Position numbers and translations under genes: made by a program | In this document: piece by piece, positions 7,290 through 14,075 of the stretch | Layout of the letters: every line of letters begins with the position of its first letter | Position numbering within the stretch: the first letter of the stretch is position 1 | Source of the DNA: JBBRYB01 sp038238115 | GTDB lineage: Bacteria; Actinomycetota; Actinomycetes; Propionibacteriales; Nocardioidaceae | Assembly: GCA_038238115.1 (NCBI GenBank) | Contig: JBBRYB010000061.1 | Location: 1 to 15,912, forward strand | Direction of reading: 5' to 3' | DNA length: 15,912 nt | The notes under the pieces: model-generated | The model's database searches: none | What the model was told of the DNA's origin: nothing | The model's input: only the letters and a program-made list of their open reading frames with translations

Positions 7290-7420
7290 CGAGAGCCAGC
7301 CGTGGCTGTCGTCCGCCAATACCGAGACCCGGCCCGGGGGTCGCCGAGAGCCGGACGTGGCTGTCGCCCGCCCAACACGGAGACCAGGCCGCTGTCTCGG
7401 GAGGCCAGAACCGGTCGCCG
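7290..7420. repeat. Degenerate ~55-bp direct repeats after glyS
   Basis: A unit starting CGAGAGCC at 7290 and again at 7345 shares GTGGCTGTCG, a CGCC(C)AA block and GAGACC-GGCC (about 80% identity by eye). A weaker third copy starts near 7398. They fill most of the 275-bp gap between glyS and the lipoprotein gene. No coding signal is convincing in either strand. Confidence 0.6.
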
Positions 7421-7492
7421 GCGAAATCGAGCCGCAGACACGCCGGCGCAGCTCTCCCACGCACGGTATGCAAGCCCGTTCCCCGCGAACGG

Positions 7493-7498
7493 CACAAT
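7493..7498 (+). promoter_or_regulatory. -10 element of leaderless lipoprotein gene
   Basis: CACAAT ends 6 nt before GTG 7505, identical in hexamer and spacing to the recO promoter. Confidence 0.6.
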
Positions 7499-7504
7499 AA
7501 GGCA

Positions 7505-8104
7505 GTGACGAGTCCCAGGAGATTCGCCAGCGTGGCTGCCGGACCGCTGCTGGTCGGGGTCTGCATCGCGTCGCTGGTCGCCTGCGGTGGAAACGACACG
7601 AAGACCATCGACGCACCTACGACCTCAGCCACGCCCACGACAGCGGCCGGGGGCACCACACTGCCCGGGACGCGGGTCAGGGTCGGCAAGCCGGTCAAGC
7701 TCGACCTCACGGCGGACGCATCGCACACCTCGAAGATCGCGCTGACCGTGACGTCGGTGAGTCGGGGCAAGATCAAGGACCTGCGGCAGTTCAGTCTCGG
7801 CGATGCCGCCCGAGCCTCCACCGTTTACTACGTCGCCGCGGTGGTCAAGAACGTCGGCCGCGGTGACCTCTCCGGCCGTCGGTTGACGCTCTACGGCAAG
7901 GTGTCCCACGACCTGGTCGTCCCACCTGTGTTGTTCAGCACGACTTTTCAGCGATGCGACGACCGGCCGCTACCTGGCAAGTTCCGTCGAGGAGCCAAGA
8001 CCCATCTCTGCATGGTGATGCTCGCGCCCAAGCACGGCAGGATCTCTGCGGTGGAGTGGCGAGGCACGCGCGGTGCCGAACCGATCAGTTGGGTAGTCCG
8101 CTGA
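7505..8104 (+). CDS. Lipoprotein with DUF4352-like domain
   Basis: A 199-residue exported lipoprotein. It has a signal peptide with two Arg at 5-6, a hydrophobic core at 9-25, and the lipobox LVAC with the lipidated Cys27. A Thr-rich linker follows (about 35-53, 'TTSATPTTAAGGTT'). Residues 55-199 form a beta-rich domain: 'VGKPVKLDL', 'KIALTVTSV' and 'TVYYVAAVVKNVGRGDLSG' are typical of DUF4352-like immunoglobulin-fold lipoproteins. Two Cys (in 'QRCDD' and 'HLCMV') could form a disulfide. It probably sits on the outer face of the cytoplasmic membrane; its partner is unknown. GTG 7505 is supported by the signal peptide and leaderless promoter; the open frame upstream to 7226 is not gene-like. 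Its end overlaps the likely dusB start. Confidence 0.82.
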   Translation: MTSPRRFASVAAGPLLVGVCIASLVACGGNDTKTIDAPTTSATPTTAAGGTTLPGTRVRVGKPVKLDLTADASHTSKIALTVTSVSRGKIKDLRQFSLGDAARASTVYYVAAVVKNVGRGDLSGRRLTLYGKVSHDLVVPPVLFSTTFQRCDDRPLPGKFRRGAKTHLCMVMLAPKHGRISAVEWRGTRGAEPISWVVR

Positions 8105-9213
8105 GGCTCGGGGGACTCGCCGTCGACCCGCCCGTCGTGCTCGCCCCGATGGCGGGCGTGACCAACGCGGCGTTCCGGTCGCTCTGCCGCGAGCAGGGGG
8201 CGGGCCTCTACGTCAGCGAGATGATCACCAGCCGGGGACTGGTGGAGCGAGACGAGACGACGCTCGACATGCTCGTCTTCGGTCTGGACGAGTCGGTGCG
8301 GTCGGTCCAGCTGTACGGCGTGGACCCGGTCTTGATGGGCCGCGCCGCCGAGGTCCTGTGCGGCGACTACGGCGTCGCGCACATCGACCTGAACTTCGGC
8401 TGCCCGGTTCCCAAGGTGACCCGCAAGGGAGGCGGCGCTGCCTTGCCGTGGAAACGCCGGCTGCTCGGCGACATCCTTGAGGCCACCGTCAAGGCCGCGG
8501 CGCCGTACCACGTGCCTGTGACGATCAAGACCCGAAAGGGCATCGACGACGACCACCTGACGTTTCTCGACGCGGGCCAGATCGCGGAGCAGTCCGGATG
8601 TGCGGCGATCGCGTTGCACGCCCGCACGGCGTCGCAGCACTACTCGGGGTCGGCCGACTGGGGCGCGATCGCCGAGCTGGCGGCCCACGTCGACATCCCG
8701 GTGCTCGGTAACGGTGACATCTGGGAGGCCGGCGACGCAGTGCGGATGATGCACGAGACGAGCTGCGACGGCGTGGTGGTCGGACGTGGCTGCTTGGGCC
8801 GTCCTTGGCTGTTTCGTGACCTGGCCGCTGCCTTCGGCGGCCGGGTCGAGCCGGTCCTGCCCGCGCTCGGCGACGTGGCGGTGATGATGCGCCGCCACGC
8901 CGAGCTGCTCGTGCACCACATGGGCGAGGTTCGAGGCTGCAAGGAAATCCGCAAGCACATCGCCTGGTACCTCAAGGGCTTCGCGGCCGGAGGTGAACTG
9001 CGGCAGTCGCTCGGCCTCGTCGACACGCTCGCGACGCTCGACTCGCTGCTCGATCGACTCGACCCGACCGAGCCGTTTCCGGTAGCGGAGCTCGGCATCC
9101 CACGGGGCCGTCAGGGCAGCGCTCGCCGGGTGGCACTGCCCGATGGCTGGCTACAGGGTCGTGACGACGGTCACATCGACGCCGACGCCGAGATCGGCAT
9201 GTCCGGAGGCTGA
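8089..9213 (+). CDS. dusB: tRNA-dihydrouridine synthase B
   Basis: A 374-residue FMN enzyme that reduces uridine to dihydrouridine in the D-loop of tRNAs. The TIM barrel is clear: 'PPVVLAPMAGVTN' (14-26, FMN phosphate region), 'SVQLYGVDP' (72-80), 'HIDLNFGCPVPKVTRKGGG' (98-116, with catalytic Cys105), 'KTRKGIDDDH', 'ALHARTASQHYSG', 'VLGNGDIW' and 'GVVVGRGCLGRPWLF', followed by the helical C-terminal domain ('RKHIAWYLKGF'). The final 'MSGG' matches the tail of Streptomyces homologues. The start is uncertain: TTG 8089 (chosen, overlapping the lipoprotein stop by 16 nt), GTG 8056 or CTG 8101, none with a good ribosome-binding site. Probably co-transcribed with the lipoprotein gene. Confidence 0.92.
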   Translation: MGSPLRLGGLAVDPPVVLAPMAGVTNAAFRSLCREQGAGLYVSEMITSRGLVERDETTLDMLVFGLDESVRSVQLYGVDPVLMGRAAEVLCGDYGVAHIDLNFGCPVPKVTRKGGGAALPWKRRLLGDILEATVKAAAPYHVPVTIKTRKGIDDDHLTFLDAGQIAEQSGCAAIALHARTASQHYSGSADWGAIAELAAHVDIPVLGNGDIWEAGDAVRMMHETSCDGVVVGRGCLGRPWLFRDLAAAFGGRVEPVLPALGDVAVMMRRHAELLVHHMGEVRGCKEIRKHIAWYLKGFAAGGELRQSLGLVDTLATLDSLLDRLDPTEPFPVAELGIPRGRQGSARRVALPDGWLQGRDDGHIDADAEIGMSGG

Positions 9214-9331
9214 TGCGGGCGCCAAGGAAACGTCCCGGAGGCCCCCCCGCGACGGTCGGCCGGCGAACCAGCCCAGCTCGAGCCGTCGCCAGCGCCGCTG
9301 GGATACCAGCAGGAGACCGACGGCGCTGACG

Positions 9332-9362
9332 GGAACATCTCCGGGCGTCGTCTGGTTAGATT
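9332..9362 (+). promoter_or_regulatory. Promoter of the candidate small RNA
   Basis: GGAAC (9332-9336), exactly 18 nt, then GTT (9355-9357) fits the ECF/SigR-SigH type promoter consensus. The overlapping TTAGAT/TAGATT (9356-9362) fits a housekeeping -10. Either predicts a start at about 9366-9369. Confidence 0.45.
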
Positions 9363-9365
9363 GGA

Positions 9366-9490
9366 CACTGCGTCAGTGTGAGACCCCCGGGCCCCACCCC
9401 ATAAGCCGCCACGAGCGGCCACTCGCCGAGAGGCGTCCGCTGACACAGTGCGGCACGACGGGCGATGGAGGCACTGCTTCCATCGCCCGT
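9366..9490 (+). ncRNA. Candidate structured small RNA, unknown family
   Basis: The 327-bp gap between the convergent dusB and a minus-strand gene carries a promoter-like sequence followed by about 125 nt of densely paired RNA. A long-range helix pairs CACTG-GTCAG (9366-9376) with CTGAC-CAGTG (9440-9450), with one mismatch. Inside it are hairpins GCCGC/GCGGC (9405-9419, loop CACGA) and CGCC/GGCG (9424-9435, GAGA tetraloop of GNRA type). A C-rich unpaired run lies at 9384-9400. A 12-bp perfect hairpin closes the 3' end. ACACTG/CAGTGT (9365-9379) forms a competing 5' hairpin. There is no downstream gene on the same strand for it to lead, so a stand-alone sRNA is more likely than a riboswitch. 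I do not recognise an Rfam family; C-rich loops recall actinobacterial 6C-type RNAs but the architecture is not clearly that. Confidence 0.5.
9458..9490. terminator. Perfect 12-bp terminator-like hairpin
   Basis: ACGGGCGATGGA (9458-9469) pairs perfectly with TCCATCGCCCGT (9479-9490) around a 9-nt loop, with no U-tract on either strand. It lies between convergent genes and could stop transcription in both directions. A second weaker stem GCCCG/CGGGC (about 9503-9522) follows and may serve the minus-strand gene. Confidence 0.65.
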
Positions 9491-9540
9491 TCGCGTTCCG
9501 CTGCCCGTGCACAGCGCCGGGCGAGCGTCGTTTCGGACCG

Positions 9541-9804
9541 TCAGCGGGCGGCGACCGCGCGTCGTCGACGCGCGACGAGCGCGCAGGCCGCGACCAGCAA
9601 AGTCACGGGTGTCACGAGATCGGCCGTGGTGAGACCGTGATTCTCGCTCACCTGATAGATCACCGGGCCCTCAATGGGCTTGTTGAAGAAGAGCCAGGCC
9701 ACCGCGAGCACGAGGAGCAGGATTAGCAGAAGCCGGGACGGCCTCCACAGCGCAGCGATGAAACAGATGCCCAAAGCCGCCAAAGCCAAGGGCCAGAGTG
9801 TCAT
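9541..9804 (-). CDS. Small membrane protein of unknown function
   Basis: An 87-residue protein with three likely transmembrane helices at about 2-20, 24-40 and 62-78. The loop between helices 2 and 3 is 'NKPIEGPVIYQVSENHGLTTADL', and the C-terminus is strongly basic (RRRRAVAAR), suggesting a cytoplasmic tail. The pattern 'xFNxPxEG...V...HGxTxADL' resembles short actinobacterial membrane proteins of unknown role. The ATG at 9804 is supported by TACGCT exactly 6 nt upstream. It is convergent with dusB and the candidate RNA, and divergent from the pentapeptide gene. No function can be assigned. Confidence 0.72.
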   Translation of the reverse strand: MTLWPLALAALGICFIAALWRPSRLLLILLLVLAVAWLFFNKPIEGPVIYQVSENHGLTTADLVTPVTLLVAACALVARRRRAVAAR

Positions 9805-9810
9805 CTGGGC

Positions 9811-9816
9811 AGCGTA
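9811..9816 (-). promoter_or_regulatory. -10 element of leaderless small membrane protein
   Basis: TACGCT on the minus strand ends 6 nt before ATG 9804, the same spacing as at six other genes in the window. Confidence 0.6.
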
Positions 9817-10094
9817 CGTCGTTGCGGTGACCTACCCCGCCCATCGCCGACTTCTTCAGGTTCTCATCAGGCACCTCCAAGACACCACCAGGAGCCGCGA
9901 CGACGACCGGCCCCAGATCCTTGCCCGCCACCTCGACTGTCTCGGTGGCACAGCTGGGGCCGGACGGGCGGTTCGCAACGCTCCGAACGTTCCGGGTCGC
10001 CGGAGTGCTCGCGCTGCTCCCGACGGGCTCGTAGGCTGAGACGCTGGATGGACCCCACAGCGCCGGCACTGCCCGGGTGTGGAGGTACGACGTC
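9817..10094. other. Divergent intergenic region, no convincing gene
   Basis: Open frames cross this stretch on both strands but none has a plausible start, ribosome-binding site or recognisable domain. A TAGGCT hexamer at 10032-10037 is a possible plus-strand -10. Six nt downstream, CTG 10044 opens a 17-codon frame that ends at TAG 10095, in frame with the pentapeptide gene. Confidence 0.5.
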
Positions 10095-10100
10095 TAGGGT
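10095..10100 (+). promoter_or_regulatory. -10 element of pentapeptide-repeat gene
   Basis: TAGGGT ends 6 nt before ATC 10107, the apparent start codon. The spacing matches the leaderless genes elsewhere in the window. Confidence 0.5.
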
Positions 10101-10106
10101 GGTCGG

Positions 10107-10718
10107 ATCGACGACTCCACCACCAGCGACGAAGTCTTCTCCGAGGAGGACTGGTACGGCGACGACGTGTCGGGCCGGCGCTTCACCGACTGCCGTTTCG
10201 TCGACTGCGACCTGACCGAGTCGACGAGCACAGGTGCCACCTTCGAGGGCTGCGCCTTTGTGGGTTGTCGGCTGAACGCGTCGATCCACACGAGCACTGT
10301 CTTCACACGCTGCACGTTCCGTCGAACGTCGTTCTTCTCGGCCGTCCTGCGTGACTGCAAGCTCGTGGGTTCGTCGTTCGACAGCTGCACGTTGCGGCCG
10401 CTCACCGTGGAGGGCGGTGACTGGTCCTACGTCTGCCTCCAGCGCGCCAACCTGTCCGGCGTCGACCTGTCCGGCGTGCGCCTGGAGGAGACCGACTTCT
10501 CGGGCGCCGACCTGACCACGACGCGCTTTCGGCATGCGCGAATGGCTCGCTGTCAGCTCGACGGAGCGAAGCTCACTGGCACCGACCTGTCGAGTGCTGA
10601 CCTCACCGGGAGCGACCTGCGGGGACTCCGCTGGGACGCGACGCGGCTCGACCACGCACAGCTGCTCATGGTCGCTGACTGCCTCGGCATCGTGGTGCCG
10701 GAGAAAGCCCTCGGCTGA
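10107..10718 (+). CDS. Pentapeptide-repeat protein, probable ATC start
   Basis: About 203 residues forming a right-handed quadrilateral beta-helix. Tandem A(D/N)LxX-type repeats are plain: 'RFTDCRFVDCDLTE', 'ATFEGCAFVGCRLNA', 'TVFTRCTFRRTSFFSAVLRDCKLVGSSF', then 'ANLSGVDLSGVRLEETDFSGADL' and 'AKLTGTDLSSADLTGSDLRGL'. Such proteins are cytosolic; some mimic DNA and protect gyrase, but most have no known role. The first usual start codon is GTG 10167, which would cut off 'EEDWYGDDVSG', a stretch I recognise as conserved in homologues. Upstream, the only open codons before the in-frame TAG at 10095 are GGT GGT CGG ATC, so ATC 10107 is the best start, 6 nt after a -10 hexamer. Conservative fallback: 10167-10718. 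Confidence 0.8.
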   Translation: MDDSTTSDEVFSEEDWYGDDVSGRRFTDCRFVDCDLTESTSTGATFEGCAFVGCRLNASIHTSTVFTRCTFRRTSFFSAVLRDCKLVGSSFDSCTLRPLTVEGGDWSYVCLQRANLSGVDLSGVRLEETDFSGADLTTTRFRHARMARCQLDGAKLTGTDLSSADLTGSDLRGLRWDATRLDHAQLLMVADCLGIVVPEKALG

Positions 10719-10824
10719 GCCGGTCGAGCGCGGGCAACCCCAACCCGGCGACGCAATACCTCAAGGCGCAGAGCCCCGGCGGCCCCCAGGTCTGAGCCCG
10801 AGTCTTCCGCATCGATGCGAGCAG

Positions 10825-10830
10825 TAAGGT
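10825..10830 (+). promoter_or_regulatory. Probable -10 element of dgt
   Basis: TAAGGT ends 8 nt before ATG 10839, so the transcript has no leader or one of about 2 nt. Confidence 0.5.
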
Positions 10831-10838
10831 CGGCGGCG

Positions 10839-12122
10839 ATGGAGATCCCGATCGGCGGGTACGCCGCAGCCGACCTCGAGCGCTACCTCGACGAGCCCAG
10901 CCACTCACCACGTTCGGCCTTCGAGCGTGACCGCGCCCGCATCGTGCACTCAGCCGCCCTGCGCAGGCTCGCTGCGAAGACTCAGGTGGTCGGGCCGTCG
11001 AGCCACGACTTCATCCGCAACCGGCTGACACACTCCCTCGAGGTGGCCCAGGTCGGGCGTGACCTGGCCCACTCCCTCGGGGCCGACCCGGACGTCGTCG
11101 AGGCGGCGTGCCTGGCCCACGACCTGGGCCACCCACCTTTCGGCCACAACGGCGAGCGTGCCCTCCACGATGCGACAGTCGAGATCGGCGGATTCGAGGG
11201 AAACGCCCAGACGTTGCGGTTGCTCACCAGGCTCGAGCCCAAGACGCTCGATGCCGAGGGCCGCAGCCTCGGGCTCAACCTGACGAGGGCCGTCCTCGAT
11301 GCCGCCGCCAAGTATCCCTGGACCCTGCGCGACGCTCCGACGGCCGCCGGCCGTCATGGCGACGGGCTGCCGCGGGTGGTGAGCAAGTTCGGCGTCTACG
11401 ACGCCGACCTCGCGGTCTTTACGTGGATGCGCCAGGGTGCCGAACCCGGCCGGGTCTGTGTCGAGGCGCAGATCATGGACATCGCTGACGACGTGGCCTA
11501 CAGCGTGCACGACGTGGAGGACGGCATCGTCGCCGGCCGCGTCGACCTGGCCGCGTTGAGCGACGACGCCGGCTTGCGCTCGGAGGTCTGGCGGACCGTC
11601 GCTGACTGGTATCTGCCCGGCCACGAGGAGGCGGTGATCGAGGCGGCGTACCAGCGGTTGAGCAGGCTCGACGAGTGGCCGCGGGCGGCGTACGACGGCA
11701 GCCGAAACCACCTGGCCGGCCTCAAGAACCTCACAAGCCGGCTGATCAACCGCCTCTGCCTGTGCGTGCAGGCGGCCGTCCACGAGGCAGATCTGCCGCC
11801 CGTGCTGATGCGGTACGTCGCCGACATCCCGGTGCCGGAGCCGACCCGGGCAGAGATCGCAGTGCTGAAGGGGATCGCGGCTCATCTGGTGATGAAGGCC
11901 GGCGACCGGGTGGCCGCCCACTCCCGTCAGCGCGAGCTCCTCGGCGAGCTGGTCGAGGCCATGGCGAGGACCGGTCGGGACGCGTTCGAGCCGGTCTTTA
12001 GGGCGGATTTCGACGCGGCTGCCGACGAGCACGAGCGGTTGCGGGTCACCGTCGATCAGGTGGCCTCGCTGACGGATCTGTCGGCTGTGGACGCCCACCG
12101 GCGACTTGTCCAGCCCGCGTAG
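10839..12122 (+). CDS. dgt: Deoxyguanosinetriphosphate triphosphohydrolase-like protein
   Basis: A 427-residue HD-domain dNTPase, which hydrolyses dNTPs to the nucleoside and triphosphate and helps limit dNTP pools. The metal site is intact: His65 in 'NRLTHSLEVAQVGRDLA', His94-Asp95 in 'CLAHDLGHPPFGHNGE', and Asp in 'QIMDIADDVAYSVHDVEDG' (211-229). Length and motif order match the dGTPase-like type 2 family of actinobacteria. ATG 10839 is chosen from the conserved 'MEIPIGGY' type start; an in-frame ATG at 10815 lies upstream of the -10 hexamer. It is followed by dnaG with a 9-nt gap, the common actinobacterial pair. Confidence 0.94.
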   Translation: MEIPIGGYAAADLERYLDEPSHSPRSAFERDRARIVHSAALRRLAAKTQVVGPSSHDFIRNRLTHSLEVAQVGRDLAHSLGADPDVVEAACLAHDLGHPPFGHNGERALHDATVEIGGFEGNAQTLRLLTRLEPKTLDAEGRSLGLNLTRAVLDAAAKYPWTLRDAPTAAGRHGDGLPRVVSKFGVYDADLAVFTWMRQGAEPGRVCVEAQIMDIADDVAYSVHDVEDGIVAGRVDLAALSDDAGLRSEVWRTVADWYLPGHEEAVIEAAYQRLSRLDEWPRAAYDGSRNHLAGLKNLTSRLINRLCLCVQAAVHEADLPPVLMRYVADIPVPEPTRAEIAVLKGIAAHLVMKAGDRVAAHSRQRELLGELVEAMARTGRDAFEPVFRADFDAAADEHERLRVTVDQVASLTDLSAVDAHRRLVQPA

Positions 12123-12125
12123 GAT
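12120..12125 (+). promoter_or_regulatory. -10 element of leaderless dnaG, inside the dgt stop codon
   Basis: TAGGAT begins with the TAG stop of dgt and ends 6 nt before the dnaG GTG at 12132. dnaG may therefore be transcribed both from dgt and from its own leaderless promoter. Confidence 0.55.
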
Positions 12126-12131
12126 CGGCAG

Positions 12132-13997
12132 GTGGCCGGGCGCATCAGGGAAGACGACATCGCACTCGTGCGCGAACGGTCGCGCATCGACGACGTCGTC
12201 TCCGCACACGTCACCCTCCAGAGTGCCGGCGGAGGGTCGATGAAGGGGCTGTGTCCGTTCCACGACGAGAAGAGCCCATCGTTTCACATTACCCCGTCGC
12301 GCGGCTTCTACCACTGCTTCGGCTGCCAAGAAGGCGGCGATGTGATCACGTTCGTGCAGAAGATCGAGGGGGTGAGCTTTGCAGAGGCGGTCGAGCGCCT
12401 TGCCGGGCGCTACGGCGTCCAGCTGAGATACGTCGACGACAACGGCCGCGGCGCGCCGCGGCGAGACCCGGGTCTGCGCAGCCGCCTGATCGACGCGCAC
12501 ACCGCCGCCACAGACTTCTACGTCGCTGCCCTGGCGACGCCCGAGGCCGCGGCCGGTCGCGCCTTCTTGTCCGGGCGGGGCTTCGACCGGGAGGCGGCCA
12601 AACATTTCACCGTCGGGTTCGCCCCACGCGGCGGCGATGCGCTGCTCAACCACCTGCGCCAGCACGGTTTCAGCGACGACGAGCTCGTCACGGCGGGACT
12701 GGTGGCGCGCAACGACCGTGGCCCCTACGACCGCTTCCGCGGTCGTCTGCTCTGGCCGATCCGTGAGCTGTCAGGCGACGTGGTCGGCTTCGGGGCCCGG
12801 CGGCTCTTCGATGACGATCACGTCGAGGCGAAGTACCTCAACACGCCGGAGACGCCGATCTACAAGAAGAGCCAGCTGCTCTACGGCGTGGACCTGGCCC
12901 GCCGCGAGATCGCGCGAAGCTCACAGGCCGTCGTGGTCGAGGGCTACACCGACGTGATGGCCTGCCACCTGTCCGGTGTGACGTCGGCGGTGGCGACGTG
13001 TGGTACCGCGTTCGGCGCCGACCACACCCGCATCCTGAGGCGCCTGCTGCTCGACCACGATGAGTTCCGCGGCGAGGTCATCTTCACCTTCGACGGCGAC
13101 GCCGCCGGGCAGAAGGCGGCGCTACGAGCCTTCGAGGGCGACAGCCAGTTCGTGGGTCAGACCTACGTCGCGGTCGAGCCCGACGGTCGCGACCCGTGCG
13201 AGCTGCGCATGGCCGACGGCGACGCGGCAGTGCGCGAGCTGATCGCCCGGCGGGTGCCGCTTTACCGGTTCGTGCTCGGCAATGTCGTGTCCCGCTTCGA
13301 CCTCGACCGTGCCGACAGCCGGGTCGATGCCATTCGCGAGGCAGCCCGGCTGGTCGCCAGCATCCGCGACCGGTCCAAGGTCGACGCCTTCGCGCGGGAG
13401 CTCGCCGGCATGGTGGGTGCAGACGTCGAGGATGTGCGGCAGGAGGTACGCCGGACGGCGGGTCGGGCCAGGCCGGCCGCCTCGGCGTCGACCCCGGGCC
13501 CCGCCCCACCCGCCGCGCGCGACGTACCCGATCCGGGCGAACGACGCTTCTCCATCGAGCGTGACGTGCTCAAGCTCGCCCTGCAGCACCCGCGCACCGT
13601 GGCCCCGTCCTGGCTCGACCTCGAACCAGACGACTTCACTCACCCGTACTACCGGGAGACGTTCGAGCTGGTCACAACGCTGGGCGGTCCCGACATCGCC
13701 ACCTCCGAGGCGCTGCGCTCGAAGGCGGCCGATGACAGCGTCCGCGGCCTCGTCTCGGCGTTGTCGGTCGAGTCGCTCAAGGTCTCGGGCACTCCCGACG
13801 AGAGGCTCGCCAACGCCTACGTCGTGCGGCTGCGTGAGCTCACCGCGCTGCGCCGTATCAGCCAGGTGAAGTCGAAACTGCAGCGCACCAACCCCGTCAA
13901 CGACGTCTCGACCTACAACCGGATGTTCGGCGAGCTGGTTGCGCTCGAGAGCCATCGGCGTGCCCTGCGCGAGCAGGCCATCGGTAGCACCCTCTGA
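12132..13997 (+). CDS. dnaG: DNA primase
   Basis: A 621-residue replicative primase that makes RNA primers at the fork with DnaB helicase. The CHC2 zinc-binding domain is intact: Cys41, His44, Cys62 and Cys65 in 'GLCPFHDEKSPSF' and 'FYHCFGCQEGGD'. The RNA polymerase core includes 'DRFRGRLLWPI' (200-210) and 'KYLNTPET' (234-241). The Toprim fold follows, with Glu270 in 'VVVEGYTDVMACH' and Asp321-Gly-Asp323 in 'FTFDGDAAGQKAA'. After a Pro/Ala-rich linker (about 442-468) the C-terminal helicase-binding domain begins near 'IERDVLKLALQHP'. The GTG start follows the dgt stop by 9 nt and has no ribosome-binding site but a -10 hexamer. No defect is seen. Confidence 0.97.
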   Translation: MAGRIREDDIALVRERSRIDDVVSAHVTLQSAGGGSMKGLCPFHDEKSPSFHITPSRGFYHCFGCQEGGDVITFVQKIEGVSFAEAVERLAGRYGVQLRYVDDNGRGAPRRDPGLRSRLIDAHTAATDFYVAALATPEAAAGRAFLSGRGFDREAAKHFTVGFAPRGGDALLNHLRQHGFSDDELVTAGLVARNDRGPYDRFRGRLLWPIRELSGDVVGFGARRLFDDDHVEAKYLNTPETPIYKKSQLLYGVDLARREIARSSQAVVVEGYTDVMACHLSGVTSAVATCGTAFGADHTRILRRLLLDHDEFRGEVIFTFDGDAAGQKAALRAFEGDSQFVGQTYVAVEPDGRDPCELRMADGDAAVRELIARRVPLYRFVLGNVVSRFDLDRADSRVDAIREAARLVASIRDRSKVDAFARELAGMVGADVEDVRQEVRRTAGRARPAASASTPGPAPPAARDVPDPGERRFSIERDVLKLALQHPRTVAPSWLDLEPDDFTHPYYRETFELVTTLGGPDIATSEALRSKAADDSVRGLVSALSVESLKVSGTPDERLANAYVVRLRELTALRRISQVKSKLQRTNPVNDVSTYNRMFGELVALESHRRALREQAIGSTL

Positions 13998-14063
13998 CCG
14001 CTCGACACGCGGGACAATCGGTGCAGATCGAAAAACTCGGTGCGTGGGAACTGACTTCCCCGC

Positions 14064-14069
14064 CACACT
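14064..14069 (+). promoter_or_regulatory. -10 element of leaderless sigma factor gene
   Basis: CACACT ends 6 nt before ATG 14076. A further possible -10, GACAAT at 14013-14018, would give a leadered transcript from about 14025. Confidence 0.45.
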
Positions 14070-14075
14070 ATGCGC

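Noticed and set aside
6831..7616. Minus-strand ORFs opposite the glyS end and the following gap
   Set aside because: They are Arg-rich shadows of glyS plus the degenerate repeats; no motif, start signal or codon pattern supports them.
9366..9490. Assignment of the candidate RNA to the 6C family
   Set aside because: 6C RNAs have two hairpins with runs of at least six C in their loops; here the C runs are five, four and four and are not in hairpin loops.
9171..9512. Minus-strand 113-residue ORF across the candidate RNA
   Set aside because: Low-complexity composition without homology features; the pairing pattern of the region fits RNA better.
9867..10655. Minus-strand 262-residue ORF opposite the pentapeptide gene
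   Set aside because: It shadows the repeat structure of the pentapeptide gene, which is unmistakable on the plus strand.
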